The notes below the pieces were generated by a model, which saw only the letters and a program-made list of their open reading frames with translations, made no database searches and had not been told where the DNA came from. This document shows positions 1 to 10,015 of a stretch of 64,000 bases of DNA, piece after piece; positions within the stretch are counted from its first letter, which is position 1; every line of letters starts with the position of its first letter. This stretch comes from Olivibacter domesticus (GTDB taxonomy: Bacteria > Bacteroidota > Bacteroidia > Sphingobacteriales > Sphingobacteriaceae): NCBI RefSeq assembly GCF_900109575.1, contig NZ_FOAF01000001.1, forward strand, positions 434,001-498,000, written 5' to 3'. The translations under genes and the position numbers were made by a program.

Positions 1-3000
1 TATCTTCTAGCAAATCGACCGCCCCTTGTAGCTCATTTTGAACATATACTTCAAAGTAGGGTGATAGCATCTTTTTAAGATAATCGGTTAAGCTGATGTC
101 ATCATCCACTACAAGTATTTTGTTAAAGGAATTGGCAGTTTTTGTTGTCTTGAAAGCCGGTGGAAATACTTCACGTTCGGTGATTGGAATGGCTGTAGAT
201 CCATGAGTCATCTCTTGAGTTGGCGTATCTGCCGGGTTTGTTTCAACTTCTTTTACAGGGAGTTCCACGTAAAAGGTGGTGCCTTTGTTCAATTCGCTTT
301 CATAACGTATGCTTCCATCGTGTAATTGAATCAACGATTTTACCATCCACAAGCCAACTCCAAATCCAGATCCTAAGCTACTTTTAGCATACGATTCATG
401 GTGCGCAAAGGGTTCGAATAGTTTATCACCTATACGTTTGTCTATCCCGCAGCCGCTATCCTGTATGCTGAGGAAGACCTTATTCATCTTATGATCAAGT
501 ATTAAATTAATTTCTAGACTACCTTCTTTAGTGAATTTAATAGCATTGAAAACGAGATTAAATAACACCATTTCCATTTTTTCACGGTCAATTAATAAGC
601 AAAGCTCTTCCTGGCGGGTATGAAAAGTTACTATAAGGTTCTTTTGTTGTACTTGATGGTTAAAACAATTCAACACTTCTAGGATTAGGTTTACCAAATC
701 AGTTGGCTGTAAATGCAGGTTCTCTTTGGTTAAATTATCTTTTCTAAAGGTAAGTGCTTGGTTAGCCAACCTTAACAGGCGGTTGGTATTTACATATAAC
801 GTATTAACAGAAGGATCTTGATTTAAATGGGAATCTTTTTTATTAAGCAATTCTTTAACAGGTTGAAGAATGAGTGTTAAGCTGGAACGAAACTCATGTG
901 ATAATCGTGTATAATAATTGATTTTCAACGAATTGATTTCCTGTTCTTTTGTCCGTTCAAGTTGACTAAGCTTTAGCTGATAATCTAGATACTGCTTTTG
1001 CAACTGATGGCGTCTATAATAGTATAAAGCACCCCCAACTAACAGTATGTACATAGTATAAGCCCACCAGGTTTTATACCAAGGCGGTAAAATCTCCAAA
1101 TCGATGTTCTTTAAACTTTTGGGAAGAATATTACCTCCTTGCTCAAGGGCTACCTGAAACGTGTAATTGCCCGGTGGCAGATAACGATAAGTGACAGATT
1201 GTTCGTTACCAACATAGTTCCAATGTTGATCCAGTCCTACTAATTTATAGGCAAAGCGATGATCGTCTGACTGGCCGTATTTTAAGGAAGCATAATGCAA
1301 GGTAAAGGTCGATAAATTATAAGGCAAGGTGAGTTTCTTGGTATCGTTTAGCGATTGGTTTAACTCGTATATATCCTTTTCTTTACCTAATAAATCTAAA
1401 CCTGTTAAGGTTATTTCTTGTTGAGGGGTTCTATATTTGACTAAGTTGGGATCAAAATAAGTGAGGCCACCTGTACCGGCAAAAAATAATTGATTCCGAT
1501 GCTTACTAAAAATGGCCGCTCGCGGATTGAACACTCCCGCTTGGATTCCTGTTGTTGGACCATAATTGACAATAGCTTTTGAATGCAGGTCGATACTCGA
1601 TAAACCTTTGATTGTACTTATCCAGCAACGTTTGTTTTGATCCTGCTGAATGGCTAGTACGGTGTTGCTAGCCAATCCGTTTTTTTCCTGAAAAGTATGA
1701 ACTATGCGCCTTTTATTCATATCATATACCAAGAGCCCATTGCTTTCGGTAGCAATCCATAAATTGCCGTCTTCCAAGATCGCTAAATCGTATATTACTT
1801 CTGATTTGAGTTTATCGAAGACTGTTCCATCCGGCAAATAGGCATAAAATAGTTCTTTTTGTTGCTCAAAGTAAGTGATGCCAGCACCATAAGTACCAAT
1901 GATGAGATTTCCCTTTTTATCCTCAGCAATTGATCGAATATCATTAGAGGGGATTGTGCTGTTTTGCGGCACATAGGTGCTGAATTGACGTGTTGATGGA
2001 TTTAGCCTATTAATACCCCCGCCATTTGTGCCAATCCAGAGCTGATGCCTCTTATCTTCATAAATAACACGTACATCATTAGCACCTAGGGATCCTTCCT
2101 CGGTAGGATTGGCAGAGAAGTTAGTGAAGTTATCTGTTTTTAGATTGTAGCGGATTAAGCCGCCACGATAGGTGCCAAACCAAAGCTGGTTATTATGGTC
2201 TTTAAATGCAGTAATAATAGCATTGTCTGTGAGCGTATTAGGCGTTTTTTCTTTTTTATAGTGATTTAGAAGGTTGTTGTGACGATCTAATTTAAATATA
2301 CCATGGCCATCTGTACCCACAAATAGATTTCCGGAAGCATCCTCAATCAAGCCGTAAAATCGTATGTTCTGATATTCGTTGGTATTACTAAGTTGCGATT
2401 TATGCAGATTAAAAAACTGGTAAATAGGTTTAGCGATAAGAAACACACCATCGCCGTAAGAACCCACCCATAAGTTTTGATCGCGGTCGAAAAAAAGACT
2501 GGTGATAGAACGTTTGGTAAGTCCATTAGGTGTCGAATCAGCATTGCTAAGTTGTGAGACTTTTTTGATATTTATAAGTCCATCGGTATTTTCGTCGAAT
2601 GTAACATGGTAGCCCCCACCGTCGAGAATACCGAGATAGAGGTCTTGCCGCGTATTTATTGCAACGCTTAAATAATGACTATGAGGGGTGTGAAGTGCTG
2701 CGGCTGTAATCCATTGCCCTTTGCCATTACCACGGCGAAAAGTAAATAAGCCACTATCACTAGCTACCCAAACATTTCCAAAAGGGTCCTCAAAAATATG
2801 GTGTATGCGACTAAAAGGTTTTTCTCTTAAAGCCGTTTGTAAAGGAGCAAGCGGTTCTAGTGAGGTGTTATTTTGTTTAAAAACCTGTAATCCCGCATCT
2901 TGACTTCCTACCCATAATAAGCCTTTGCTATCTTCAAATAGAGCAGTAACCATGTTTGATCGTAAACCGGCAAGATTTTGCGTAGTATACCTTGTGAAAG

Positions 3001-3484
3001 CACCGGAGTCCTTATGAAAACGGTAAACCCCTAAACCATTAGCAGAAATCCACAATATATCTTGGTTGTTCGAATTGCTAATACAGCCTACGTCCATCTT
3101 ATATTGACCTTTTACAGAAGCTAAGATTGGATAATGAGTAAAAGATTCCGTTGAACTATTGTATCTGCTTATCCCTTTTCTAGACGAAACCCAAAGTACC
3201 CCCTGCTTGTCTACCATGATCGTTTGTACATAATTTCCAAGTAGTCCTTGAGGAGAAGAAGCATCATAGCTAAAATTCTTAAAGGCCTTTCCATCAAAAC
3301 GACTCAATCCATTTTCTGTAGCTATCCAAATGAAACCGATGCGATCTTGCTTGATATCCCGTATATTATTGAACGGTAAACCATTTTGCAAGGTGTAATT
3401 GTATTGTTGATAGATTGCACTGTCACCGACGGCAATTGCCGAAATAGGTAATACCAATAATAATAAATATAGTAGGATAGGCAT
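1..3484 (-). CDS. Hybrid two-component system sensor/regulator (HTCS), 3' end outside window
   Basis: One-protein two-component regulator that senses a glycan fragment in the periplasm and activates a polysaccharide locus. The frame is open from the ATG at 3484 through base 1 (about 1161 codons), so the C-terminus, expected to carry an AraC-type DNA-binding domain, lies outside. Visible in order: signal peptide (MPILLYLLLLVLPISAIA), a long two-component-propeller region with repeated 'G.iWIaT..GL..FD'-type blades (first at about residues 40-65), a Y_Y_Y-like region, a transmembrane segment near residues 805-823, a HisKA H-box (RLSHEFRSS) with His863, HATPase N-box (FNAIKFT) and G-box, and the start of a receiver domain (KILVVDDDISL) from about residue 1122. 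The upstream neighbours on the same strand are a SusC/SusD pair and a CE15 esterase, its likely targets. Family assignment is firm; the ligand is unknown. Confidence 0.93.
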   Translation of the reverse strand, partial: MPILLYLLLLVLPISAIAVGDSAIYQQYNYTLQNGLPFNNIRDIKQDRIGFIWIATENGLSRFDGKAFKNFSYDASSPQGLLGNYVQTIMVDKQGVLWVSSRKGISRYNSSTESFTHYPILASVKGQYKMDVGCISNSNNQDILWISANGLGVYRFHKDSGAFTRYTTQNLAGLRSNMVTALFEDSKGLLWVGSQDAGLQVFKQNNTSLEPLAPLQTALREKPFSRIHHIFEDPFGNVWVASDSGLFTFRRGNGKGQWITAAALHTPHSHYLSVAINTRQDLYLGILDGGGYHVTFDENTDGLINIKKVSQLSNADSTPNGLTKRSITSLFFDRDQNLWVGSYGDGVFLIAKPIYQFFNLHKSQLSNTNEYQNIRFYGLIEDASGNLFVGTDGHGIFKLDRHNNLLNHYKKEKTPNTLTDNAIITAFKDHNNQLWFGTYRGGLIRYNLKTDNFTNFSANPTEEGSLGANDVRVIYEDKRHQLWIGTNGGGINRLNPSTRQFSTYVPQNSTIPSNDIRSIAEDKKGNLIIGTYGAGITYFEQQKELFYAYLPDGTVFDKLKSEVIYDLAILEDGNLWIATESNGLLVYDMNKRRIVHTFQEKNGLASNTVLAIQQDQNKRCWISTIKGLSSIDLHSKAIVNYGPTTGIQAGVFNPRAAIFSKHRNQLFFAGTGGLTYFDPNLVKYRTPQQEITLTGLDLLGKEKDIYELNQSLNDTKKLTLPYNLSTFTLHYASLKYGQSDDHRFAYKLVGLDQHWNYVGNEQSVTYRYLPPGNYTFQVALEQGGNILPKSLKNIDLEILPPWYKTWWAYTMYILLVGGALYYYRRHQLQKQYLDYQLKLSQLERTKEQEINSLKINYYTRLSHEFRSSLTLILQPVKELLNKKDSHLNQDPSVNTLYVNTNRLLRLANQALTFRKDNLTKENLHLQPTDLVNLILEVLNCFNHQVQQKNLIVTFHTRQEELCLLIDREKMEMVLFNLVFNAIKFTKEGSLEINLILDHKMNKVFLSIQDSGCGIDKRIGDKLFEPFAHHESYAKSSLGSGFGVGLWMVKSLIQLHDGSIRYESELNKGTTFYVELPVKEVETNPADTPTQEMTHGSTAIPITEREVFPPAFKTTKTANSFNKILVVDDDISLTDYLKKMLSPYFEVYVQNELQGAVDLLED

Positions 3485-3636
3485 AATTTTCCCCTTATCA
3501 TTAACGGGATAAAAATACAAGAAATTTACTCATTTCGGATGATTCTTTATAGGTGGAATCGGTGGTATGAATGGATATATCTATTTTTTATTTGGTAAAT
3601 GACATAACCCTGTACTTAATCAATAAAAGGGAAATA

Positions 3637-3673
3637 AAAATATTCTGGCAGTTTTAGGTTGCCAGAATATTTT
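3637..3673 (-). terminator. Terminator of the susC/susD transcript
   Basis: A perfect 14-bp inverted repeat (AAAATATTCTGGCA / TGCCAGAATATTTT) with a 9-nt loop lies 28 bp past the SusD stop. On the minus strand it runs into a T-rich stretch, as expected of an intrinsic terminator. It separates the CE15-susC-susD transcript from the regulator gene downstream. Confidence 0.75.
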
Positions 3674-3700
3674 ATCTCTACAAGGGGAAATTATGACACA

Positions 3701-5389
3701 CTAGTTATAACCTGGATTCTGCTTAAAATCGTCTTTGTTAAGAATGGCATCGAGTTGGCTTTGTGGTATAGGCCGTACCTGATGATACTCTTTGATATTG
3801 TTTTTTGCGTCAGGGTTATATTGCTGTACATAGGGCAGAAGTTGATGAGTTCTTTTTAAATCGAACCACCGAATCTGTTCGCCTGCCAGCTCACGTGCGC
3901 GTTCTTCTAAAATGAAATCGATATTGAGATCTGCTGAACTAATTTCCATGTCCTGTTCTTTCCCTGCTTTTGCCCGTGTACGCCGAAGAGTATTAATGAA
4001 GCTGAGCGCCTCATTCGGACTGCTTTGTAGGCTCGCTTCCGCAGCAATGAGGTAGAGCTCTGCCAGGCGGATAACGAATACATCCCTCGAGCTCCATTCT
4101 TGTGCTACGGTAAGTCTGGTTGGATCCATAAATTTAGATAGCTGAATAAACTGTGATCGCAAAGCAGGGGTACCATCGGCGCGGTATAAAGTATTCCGAT
4201 CGTAAATCTTATATCTACCTTTTGCACGATTTGCTTGCTCGTTTGTTACGGGATCTCTTAGTGTTACAATGGCTGTATCTCCAAAAGCCATCTCTGGAAA
4301 AACTTGACTGTCCCCTTTTTGCATACCCGCTTTATTGGCTAGCCAAACGGTCTGAAAACTACCGTCATACCGTTGATCAACAGATGGGTTAAATAGCTGA
4401 AGAAGGTGTAATGAAGGCATAAAACGCTGAAAAGGACGACCATAATCAATGCTTCTTTGCAGGCCTTCCTGTCGATCATATACCATAATGAAATGTAAAT
4501 GACTATTGTTACCCTTTCCTGCAACCGCTTCAAAATCACCATTTAACAGATCGTCATTCGTATAATTTACGTAGAAAAGAACTTCACTATTTGTGCTTCC
4601 TTCTGCATTGCTCATATCCCAAAGCGATTTATAATCATTAAACAAGGTATATCGCCCACTATTGATTAGCTCTTTTGCCAACGTCGCCGCTTCGGCGTAT
4701 TTGGCGGCATTTTGGTATTGACTACCTTGCGTGAGGCATACTCGGGCCAGCAAAGCTTTTGCTGCATCTTGTGTGATGCGACCATCCAGCGATTTCCCCT
4801 CTTTAAGAGAAGCTATTGCGGCGTTGAGATCATTGTTAATCACGTCGTAAAAGGCTTCTTCCGAGGAACGGGTAGCCGTCGTGACGATCCCTTCTGTTGG
4901 ATCGGTGTTGAGCACCACACCACCCCAGATCTGTACAATTTGGAAAAGGTAAAATGCGCGTAAAAAGCGTACTTCTCCTTCATATTGTTGTTTGAGGGTT
5001 TCACTCAAGGGGGATTCTGGTAAACGTACTAAAGCAGTATTACATACGTTTAGTGCGCGGTAATACATATCCCACATATCTTTTATATTGGTTTGTCCAC
5101 CGTTTAAATCAACAGTGTAGTCGGATATCTGGTTCGCTTTGTTATCACCTCCCCGAAGCAAAAGGTCTGTGCCGGTTTCTGACAATCCCATACCATGCTC
5201 TTTTCCATACCATAGGCGTAAACCTGCATAACAGGCATTGACAGCGCTCGTTATTCCCGCTTCTGTATTGTAAAATGGATCCTCTGTTAAACTACTCTGA
5301 TTCTTTTCTTCTAAGAACTTCTCGCAGGAACTTAATAGTAGCCCAGTCAGCAAAAGCATTAACCGGCTATAATTCTTTATCGTTTTCAT
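3701..5389 (-). CDS. SusD/RagB-family surface glycan-binding lipoprotein
   Basis: Outer-membrane lipoprotein that caps the partner SusC transporter and delivers oligosaccharides to it. The 562-residue protein starts with a lipoprotein signal peptide (LLLSSCEKFLEE, lipid-accepting Cys22) and shows the N-terminal SusD-like helical region (NACYAGLRLW, later EVRFLRAFYLFQIVQIWGGV) and the C-terminal RagB/SusD domain (RLAELYLIAAEA, FILEERARELAGEQIRWFDLKRT, ending KQNPGYN). Length is typical. It follows susC by 32 bp and ends just before a strong hairpin, so it is the last gene of the CE15-susC-susD unit. Substrate is inferred only from the esterase neighbour. Confidence 0.95.
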   Translation of the reverse strand: MKTIKNYSRLMLLLTGLLLSSCEKFLEEKNQSSLTEDPFYNTEAGITSAVNACYAGLRLWYGKEHGMGLSETGTDLLLRGGDNKANQISDYTVDLNGGQTNIKDMWDMYYRALNVCNTALVRLPESPLSETLKQQYEGEVRFLRAFYLFQIVQIWGGVVLNTDPTEGIVTTATRSSEEAFYDVINNDLNAAIASLKEGKSLDGRITQDAAKALLARVCLTQGSQYQNAAKYAEAATLAKELINSGRYTLFNDYKSLWDMSNAEGSTNSEVLFYVNYTNDDLLNGDFEAVAGKGNNSHLHFIMVYDRQEGLQRSIDYGRPFQRFMPSLHLLQLFNPSVDQRYDGSFQTVWLANKAGMQKGDSQVFPEMAFGDTAIVTLRDPVTNEQANRAKGRYKIYDRNTLYRADGTPALRSQFIQLSKFMDPTRLTVAQEWSSRDVFVIRLAELYLIAAEASLQSSPNEALSFINTLRRTRAKAGKEQDMEISSADLNIDFILEERARELAGEQIRWFDLKRTHQLLPYVQQYNPDAKNNIKEYHQVRPIPQSQLDAILNKDDFKQNPGYN

Positions 5390-5421
5390 ATTTTTCTTAT
5401 CGTTTAATCATTACATATTGA

Positions 5422-8385
5422 CTATAGGTCTATATTGACACCAAATACAATGGTACGGGGAAGCGGAAAGCTGAGATCACCCCCACGTTCTGGATCGTAA
5501 TCTTTAACCTTTGTAAATACAAAATAATTCTGTAAAGTGCTGTAAAATCTTATTCGCTGTACAGCCAGACGATCTAACCATTTTTTCGGAAGGGTATATC
5601 CTAACGTTATATCTCGTATCTTAACGAAAGAGCCATCTACGTAGCGTAAAGTCGACTGAAAAAGATAGTTACTGGTAGAATAACCGCTATTAGGTCTGGG
5701 ATAATCATTAGAAGGGTTTTCCGGCGTCCAGTAATTTGCATTCGCACCATTTTCTAATGCACTTGGTTTATATGTTGCACCATATTCATAATTGATATAT
5801 TGTCCGATTCGACCGAAAACGAAGACGGTTAAGTCAACATTTTTATAGGAAACGCTATTGTTAACGCCAAAAGAATAGCGAGGCACTTGCGAAAATACCG
5901 TACGGTCATCGGGATCGCTCACGCCATTATTGTTGCTGTCCTGAATTTTAATATCTCCCGGCCGATAACCTCCAAATGCTTGTGCGGCTTCTTCTTCACC
6001 TAATTGCCAGATGCCTGTTTTTTTATAATCGTAATAGATTTTAGTGGGTTCACCCACGATCCATGCGTTGGCTATATTGCGTGTAACCCCATCATTCAGC
6101 GCTACAATCTTTTCTCGATTCAGCATGAACGACCAATCAGTTGCCCAATTCCAATTTTCCTGTTGCACATTAATGGTATTAATTGCTACCTCGATTCCCT
6201 TATTAGCCGTTTTTCCCACATTTTGCATAACACTTGCATATCCCGTAGACGTTGGTAATAGGCTTGGCAATAAGAGATTGTCAGTTTTTGAATCGTACAA
6301 TTCGATGGCACCGCTGATTCTGTTGTTGAAAAGGCCAAAATCAACTCCCAAATTCCAGGTTGCGGTGGTTTCCCAAGTAAGGTTGGGATTTACCAGATCG
6401 CTTGGCCAGTAACCGAAGGCTGCCGATGAAGCGAAGGCGTAGGCCGATTTCGACAATGATCCTAAAGTAGAATAGGGGGAAATAGCGCTGTTACCTGCTT
6501 TACCCCAACTCAATCTAAGTTTTAACTCATTGAGCTTACTGCCCTTTGGCATAAAGGGTTCATCGATAATACGCCATGCACCGGCTACCGAAGGGAAGTA
6601 GCCCCATTTATTTCCCTTTGAAAGAACCGACGACCCATCGGCTCTTAGCGATGCCTGGAAAAGATAACGATCTTTTAATTTATAGTTTAGTCTACCGAAA
6701 AAGGAAGCTAAGGCGATTTCCTCTAAACGGCTGCCAATATCTTTGGCCGATGTATTAGAACCGATATCGTAAAACCCAGTAAGGTCTGATGCTTGGTTAT
6801 TACCATAACCCTCAAAAAGCTCATATTTTGATTTGATGGTACTGGTACCCGCGAGGGCACCGATATCATGATCGCCAAGGGTTTTATGATAATTAAGCGT
6901 ATTTTCCCACGTATATTTTACCATGGTGGTAGTTGAATCGCCGGAAGAAGAGTTCCTGCCTACATTGGCTAAGGTGTTAGCTGCCCGAAAATAGCCATTG
7001 CGGATGTCTTGCACATCAATTCCGATTGTGCTCTTAAATACCAAATCTTTATGGAGGTTGATATCTAGATAACCTGACCCGAATAAGCGCTTATCATTAA
7101 TATTGTTTTTGAATACACCGGCTTGTTCGTCCGCTAGTGGACTTATAAAAGTGCTATACCCTGGGGCGGGATAGAGGTTAAGTGTGCCGTCGTCATTGTA
7201 AGGTTTAGCTATAGGTAGATTTTTGTTAGCCATATTCATTGGATTATCCCGCTTGTCTTGGTTTTTAAAAGTGTACTGCATACTTAAACCGAGCTTAAAG
7301 ATTTTATTCAACGTATGATCTACGCTTAAACGCCCATTATACCGTTTGAGCAGGTCGTTTTTAAACATCCCTTTATCGTGCTGATATCCCAAGGATATAG
7401 CGAACTGAGTTTTTTCACTGCCGCCATTCAGGTTCATTTCATAATTTTGCAGCATACCTGTATGAAATAGAAGATCTTGCCAGTTTACAAACTGTCCAGT
7501 ACGAGTATATTCGAGCTCGGTGGCATTGAAAACGTTTTCATCAGGAACATATTCACCTTCGTTGGTAGTACGATAAGCCTCTCTCTTAAGTTGTGCATAA
7601 GTCGGGCCATCCATCATCTGCGGATAGAAAGGTTTGTTGTTAATGGACAGATAGCTGTTGAAGGAGATGTTCGTTCTACCGGATGCGTTACCCTTTTTGG
7701 TAGTAATAATGATGACGCCATTTGCTCCTCTGGTACCATAGATAGCTGTCGAAGAAATATCTTTTAATACCTCAATGGATGCAATATCGCTGGGATTGAT
7801 ATCTACAAACGAACCGTATTGGATACCGTCTACCAGCACAAGCGGTTGGTTGTCTGCATTAAGTGAGCGGTTACCACGTAATACGATTCCTACACTGGCT
7901 CCAGGTTGTCCTGAACTTTGCGTGATATCTAAACCAGCTACTTTACCTTGCAGGGATTTTAGGGCGTTTGTAGTAGGAATGGCAGTAATGTCTTTTGCTT
8001 TAACTGAGGTAACCGCACCTGTTAAATCTCTTTTTCGGACAGTACCGTATCCAACCACCACTACCTCGTCCAAAGCTTCTTCTGCACCTTCCAGCGTAGC
8101 CTGAATGGTCGTTGAGAAAGAGCTTAATTCAATCGATTTTTCATTATAGCCAACAGAGTACAATTGTAGTGTTAAAGGTACCTTGCTCTTTGTCTTTAAA
8201 GAAAAACGGCCGTTGGCATCTGTTTGCGTACTCTCTTGTCCACCTTTTATGCGTACAGTTACGCCTGGTAAGGTCTCTTTCGACCGTGCATCGCTCACGG
8301 TACCTTTTATCTCATTACTTTGAGCAACGCATAAACTTATAGGTGCCCAAATAAAAAAGATTAATAATAAACGTAGTTTAATCAT
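5422..8385 (-). CDS. SusC/RagA-family TonB-dependent glycan transporter
   Basis: Outer-membrane TonB-dependent transporter importing oligosaccharides with the adjacent SusD. The ATG at 8385 (MIKLRLLLIFFIWAPISLCVAQS) is chosen because it begins a signal peptide and avoids overlap with the esterase gene; an ATG 29 codons upstream is open but lies inside that gene. The 987 residues comprise the signal peptide, a CarboxypepD_reg-like domain (IKGTVSDARSKETLPGVTVRIKG), a TonB-box-like motif with plug domain (EVVVVGYGTVRKRDLTGAV; ANGVIIITTKKG) and the beta-barrel, ending in aromatic-rich strands (IVFGVNIDL). Sixteen bp separate it from the CE15 gene upstream and 32 bp from susD downstream. Confidence 0.95.
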   Translation of the reverse strand: MIKLRLLLIFFIWAPISLCVAQSNEIKGTVSDARSKETLPGVTVRIKGGQESTQTDANGRFSLKTKSKVPLTLQLYSVGYNEKSIELSSFSTTIQATLEGAEEALDEVVVVGYGTVRKRDLTGAVTSVKAKDITAIPTTNALKSLQGKVAGLDITQSSGQPGASVGIVLRGNRSLNADNQPLVLVDGIQYGSFVDINPSDIASIEVLKDISSTAIYGTRGANGVIIITTKKGNASGRTNISFNSYLSINNKPFYPQMMDGPTYAQLKREAYRTTNEGEYVPDENVFNATELEYTRTGQFVNWQDLLFHTGMLQNYEMNLNGGSEKTQFAISLGYQHDKGMFKNDLLKRYNGRLSVDHTLNKIFKLGLSMQYTFKNQDKRDNPMNMANKNLPIAKPYNDDGTLNLYPAPGYSTFISPLADEQAGVFKNNINDKRLFGSGYLDINLHKDLVFKSTIGIDVQDIRNGYFRAANTLANVGRNSSSGDSTTTMVKYTWENTLNYHKTLGDHDIGALAGTSTIKSKYELFEGYGNNQASDLTGFYDIGSNTSAKDIGSRLEEIALASFFGRLNYKLKDRYLFQASLRADGSSVLSKGNKWGYFPSVAGAWRIIDEPFMPKGSKLNELKLRLSWGKAGNSAISPYSTLGSLSKSAYAFASSAAFGYWPSDLVNPNLTWETTATWNLGVDFGLFNNRISGAIELYDSKTDNLLLPSLLPTSTGYASVMQNVGKTANKGIEVAINTINVQQENWNWATDWSFMLNREKIVALNDGVTRNIANAWIVGEPTKIYYDYKKTGIWQLGEEEAAQAFGGYRPGDIKIQDSNNNGVSDPDDRTVFSQVPRYSFGVNNSVSYKNVDLTVFVFGRIGQYINYEYGATYKPSALENGANANYWTPENPSNDYPRPNSGYSTSNYLFQSTLRYVDGSFVKIRDITLGYTLPKKWLDRLAVQRIRFYSTLQNYFVFTKVKDYDPERGGDLSFPLPRTIVFGVNIDL

Positions 8386-8401
8386 TTTTGTGGTATTTAG
8401 T

Positions 8402-9691
8402 TTATAGAAATTTTTGAAGATATGCGATAAAGACTTTCCAATCTGAGGGAATGGTTCCATGTCCACCGGCATGCATATAATAACCTAAAGCTTGGAATGC
8501 TGAGGCCGTGTTGCCACTGTTAGGGAATGTCTTGAGCAAGGGGTAGATACCATGTAGTTGGTAGACGGGAACTGCAGCTTGGGCCGCTAGATATTCACCT
8601 TTTGGGTCTGACCAATAATCTTCATCTCCGGTTTGTAGTAGGAGGGGACGTGGAGCAATCAGAGCGATTAGCTCATGCGCATCGACTGGAAAAGCAGCTG
8701 CATTGTTTACATACTGATGTCTATTCGGTGCAAATTGGTAGAAATATCGGGACGTGTCTGTCATATGTGAAATACTTTCACCATATTCTCTTCTGCTTAA
8801 TGCCGCGCCACCTTCGCCCGAACAGCTGGCAATAGTAAGTTTGATACGGGAATCTGAAGCACTTGTCCATAAAGCCGTTTTACCTAAGCGCGAAACGCCA
8901 AATAGTGCTATACGTTTGTTATCTACTTCGGGATCTTGACTGAGGCAGTCGATAATGCGTTGCGTCCCCCATGCCCATGCCGCTATTGCTCCCCAGGTAT
9001 CAGCTTTTATCTGCTTCTTCTCCGTATCCATTAAATGATGCCTGATACCTTCTTTATGAATGGCGTTCTTGTAGTCGGGTTCGATATCGCCATAATAAAA
9101 AGTAGCAAAGCCTATGCCTGCAGCCAATAAACTATCGAGAGGCACCTGCGGTGCTTGTGCAGGTGCTAATAATCGTTCTCCAACTTTATTATATATATAG
9201 GTTGCTTGAATTGCAGAATCGGCCACTGCCCGGTTGTTTGCTTGAAAAGCAATATGCAATAAAAGAGGAGTTTTTCCTTTCACCTGTTTGGGTAGATAAT
9301 AAAGTACATTTACGCTTTGTGTTTTATCATCACTTAAGTAAACCCGAACTTGTTTTCTGATTGCTTTATTTGATTTTGCGCTTCGGTTTTCTTCAATCAA
9401 TTGCCATTCTGCGTTCCTAATGGCCTGTTTTGGAATCTGACCAAATTGATATTCTCCAAAAAAGTTTAGCAATTCTGTTCGGCGTTTTCCTTGCCAATCA
9501 CTAATACTACGTACGGCTTTGCCATTATTGAAAACAAGTGGATCGGGTAGTTTATATTTGCCGACATGTGCTTCGCTATAATTTACGGGAAAGCCTGCTA
9601 CAGTGTTTGCTAATCGCTGTTGTGCTTGTACAGTAAAGGCATAGCAGAGTCCTAACAGCATACTAGCTGTTTTATTTTTTATCATGATCAC
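8402..9691 (-). CDS. Glucuronoyl esterase-like alpha/beta hydrolase (CE15)
   Basis: Predicted CE15 esterase, a family that cleaves ester links between 4-O-methyl-glucuronic acid of xylan and lignin alcohols. The 429-residue protein has a signal peptide ending near VQAQQ, then an alpha/beta-hydrolase fold. The nucleophile motif GVSRLGK (Ser267) matches the CE15 G.SR.GK signature, followed by SGEGG (Glu293) and a C-terminal HAGGHG motif (His407/His411) that supplies the catalytic His. IAPRPLL..TG..D also fits the fold. It is the first gene of the CE15-susC-susD unit, so the locus probably serves glucuronoxylan or a related uronate-containing glycan. The alternative is another acyl esterase of the same clan, such as an acetyl-xylan esterase. 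Start could be Met1 or Met3. Confidence 0.8.
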   Translation of the reverse strand: MIMIKNKTASMLLGLCYAFTVQAQQRLANTVAGFPVNYSEAHVGKYKLPDPLVFNNGKAVRSISDWQGKRRTELLNFFGEYQFGQIPKQAIRNAEWQLIEENRSAKSNKAIRKQVRVYLSDDKTQSVNVLYYLPKQVKGKTPLLLHIAFQANNRAVADSAIQATYIYNKVGERLLAPAQAPQVPLDSLLAAGIGFATFYYGDIEPDYKNAIHKEGIRHHLMDTEKKQIKADTWGAIAAWAWGTQRIIDCLSQDPEVDNKRIALFGVSRLGKTALWTSASDSRIKLTIASCSGEGGAALSRREYGESISHMTDTSRYFYQFAPNRHQYVNNAAAFPVDAHELIALIAPRPLLLQTGDEDYWSDPKGEYLAAQAAVPVYQLHGIYPLLKTFPNSGNTASAFQALGYYMHAGGHGTIPSDWKVFIAYLQKFL

Positions 9692-10015
9692 AATGAATTA
9701 TACTGGTTTACAAGTGTATTGGTGGTGGGATTTTTTATTATAAAGGCGGGCCATCTATCGGATGAGCATCACCTAATGCACGTCTTTTTCCTCGAAAAGC
9801 GTCCAGTAATAAATCATTTAGAAAGGAGATTCTTAGCAATTTGTTTGGCATAACTGGTTTTATTTTGGTGGTCTATAAGTGTTACAGCTTCGATCCCGAT
9901 TGAGGATATGCATGATGGCAAGTTAAAAAAACGGAAGGTATAAGTTAATATTTACTGGAAAAAACTACGCAATCGATACCAAACTTCTTTTGCTAAAATT
10001 GCTTATCATTTCATC
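9692..10015. other. Intergenic region upstream of the CE15-SusCD unit
   Basis: This 324-bp gap holds the presumed promoter region of the CE15-susC-susD unit, although no clean TAnnTTTG box was found, and one 37-codon open frame listed separately. Otherwise nothing recognisable. Confidence 0.5.
9738..9851 (-). pseudogene. Possible gene remnant, 37 codons
   Basis: A short frame starting at an ATG reads MPNKLLRISFLND, then LLLDAFRGKRRALGDA, and stops. The NKxLLISFLNDLL-like beginning is reminiscent of the N-terminal part of Rpn-family (PDDEXK_2) transposase-like nucleases, which usually run to about 280-300 residues, so this would be a fragment. The resemblance is by eye and weak. A meaningless open frame is an equally good explanation. 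Confidence 0.2.

Noticed and set aside
7775-8104. 109-codon plus-strand frame inside susC
   Set aside because: Antisense to the conserved plug domain of SusC; no recognisable protein.
8386-8472. N-terminal extension of the first SusC (29 residues)
   Set aside because: Would overlap the CE15 gene and precede the signal peptide; the ATG at 8385 is the better start.
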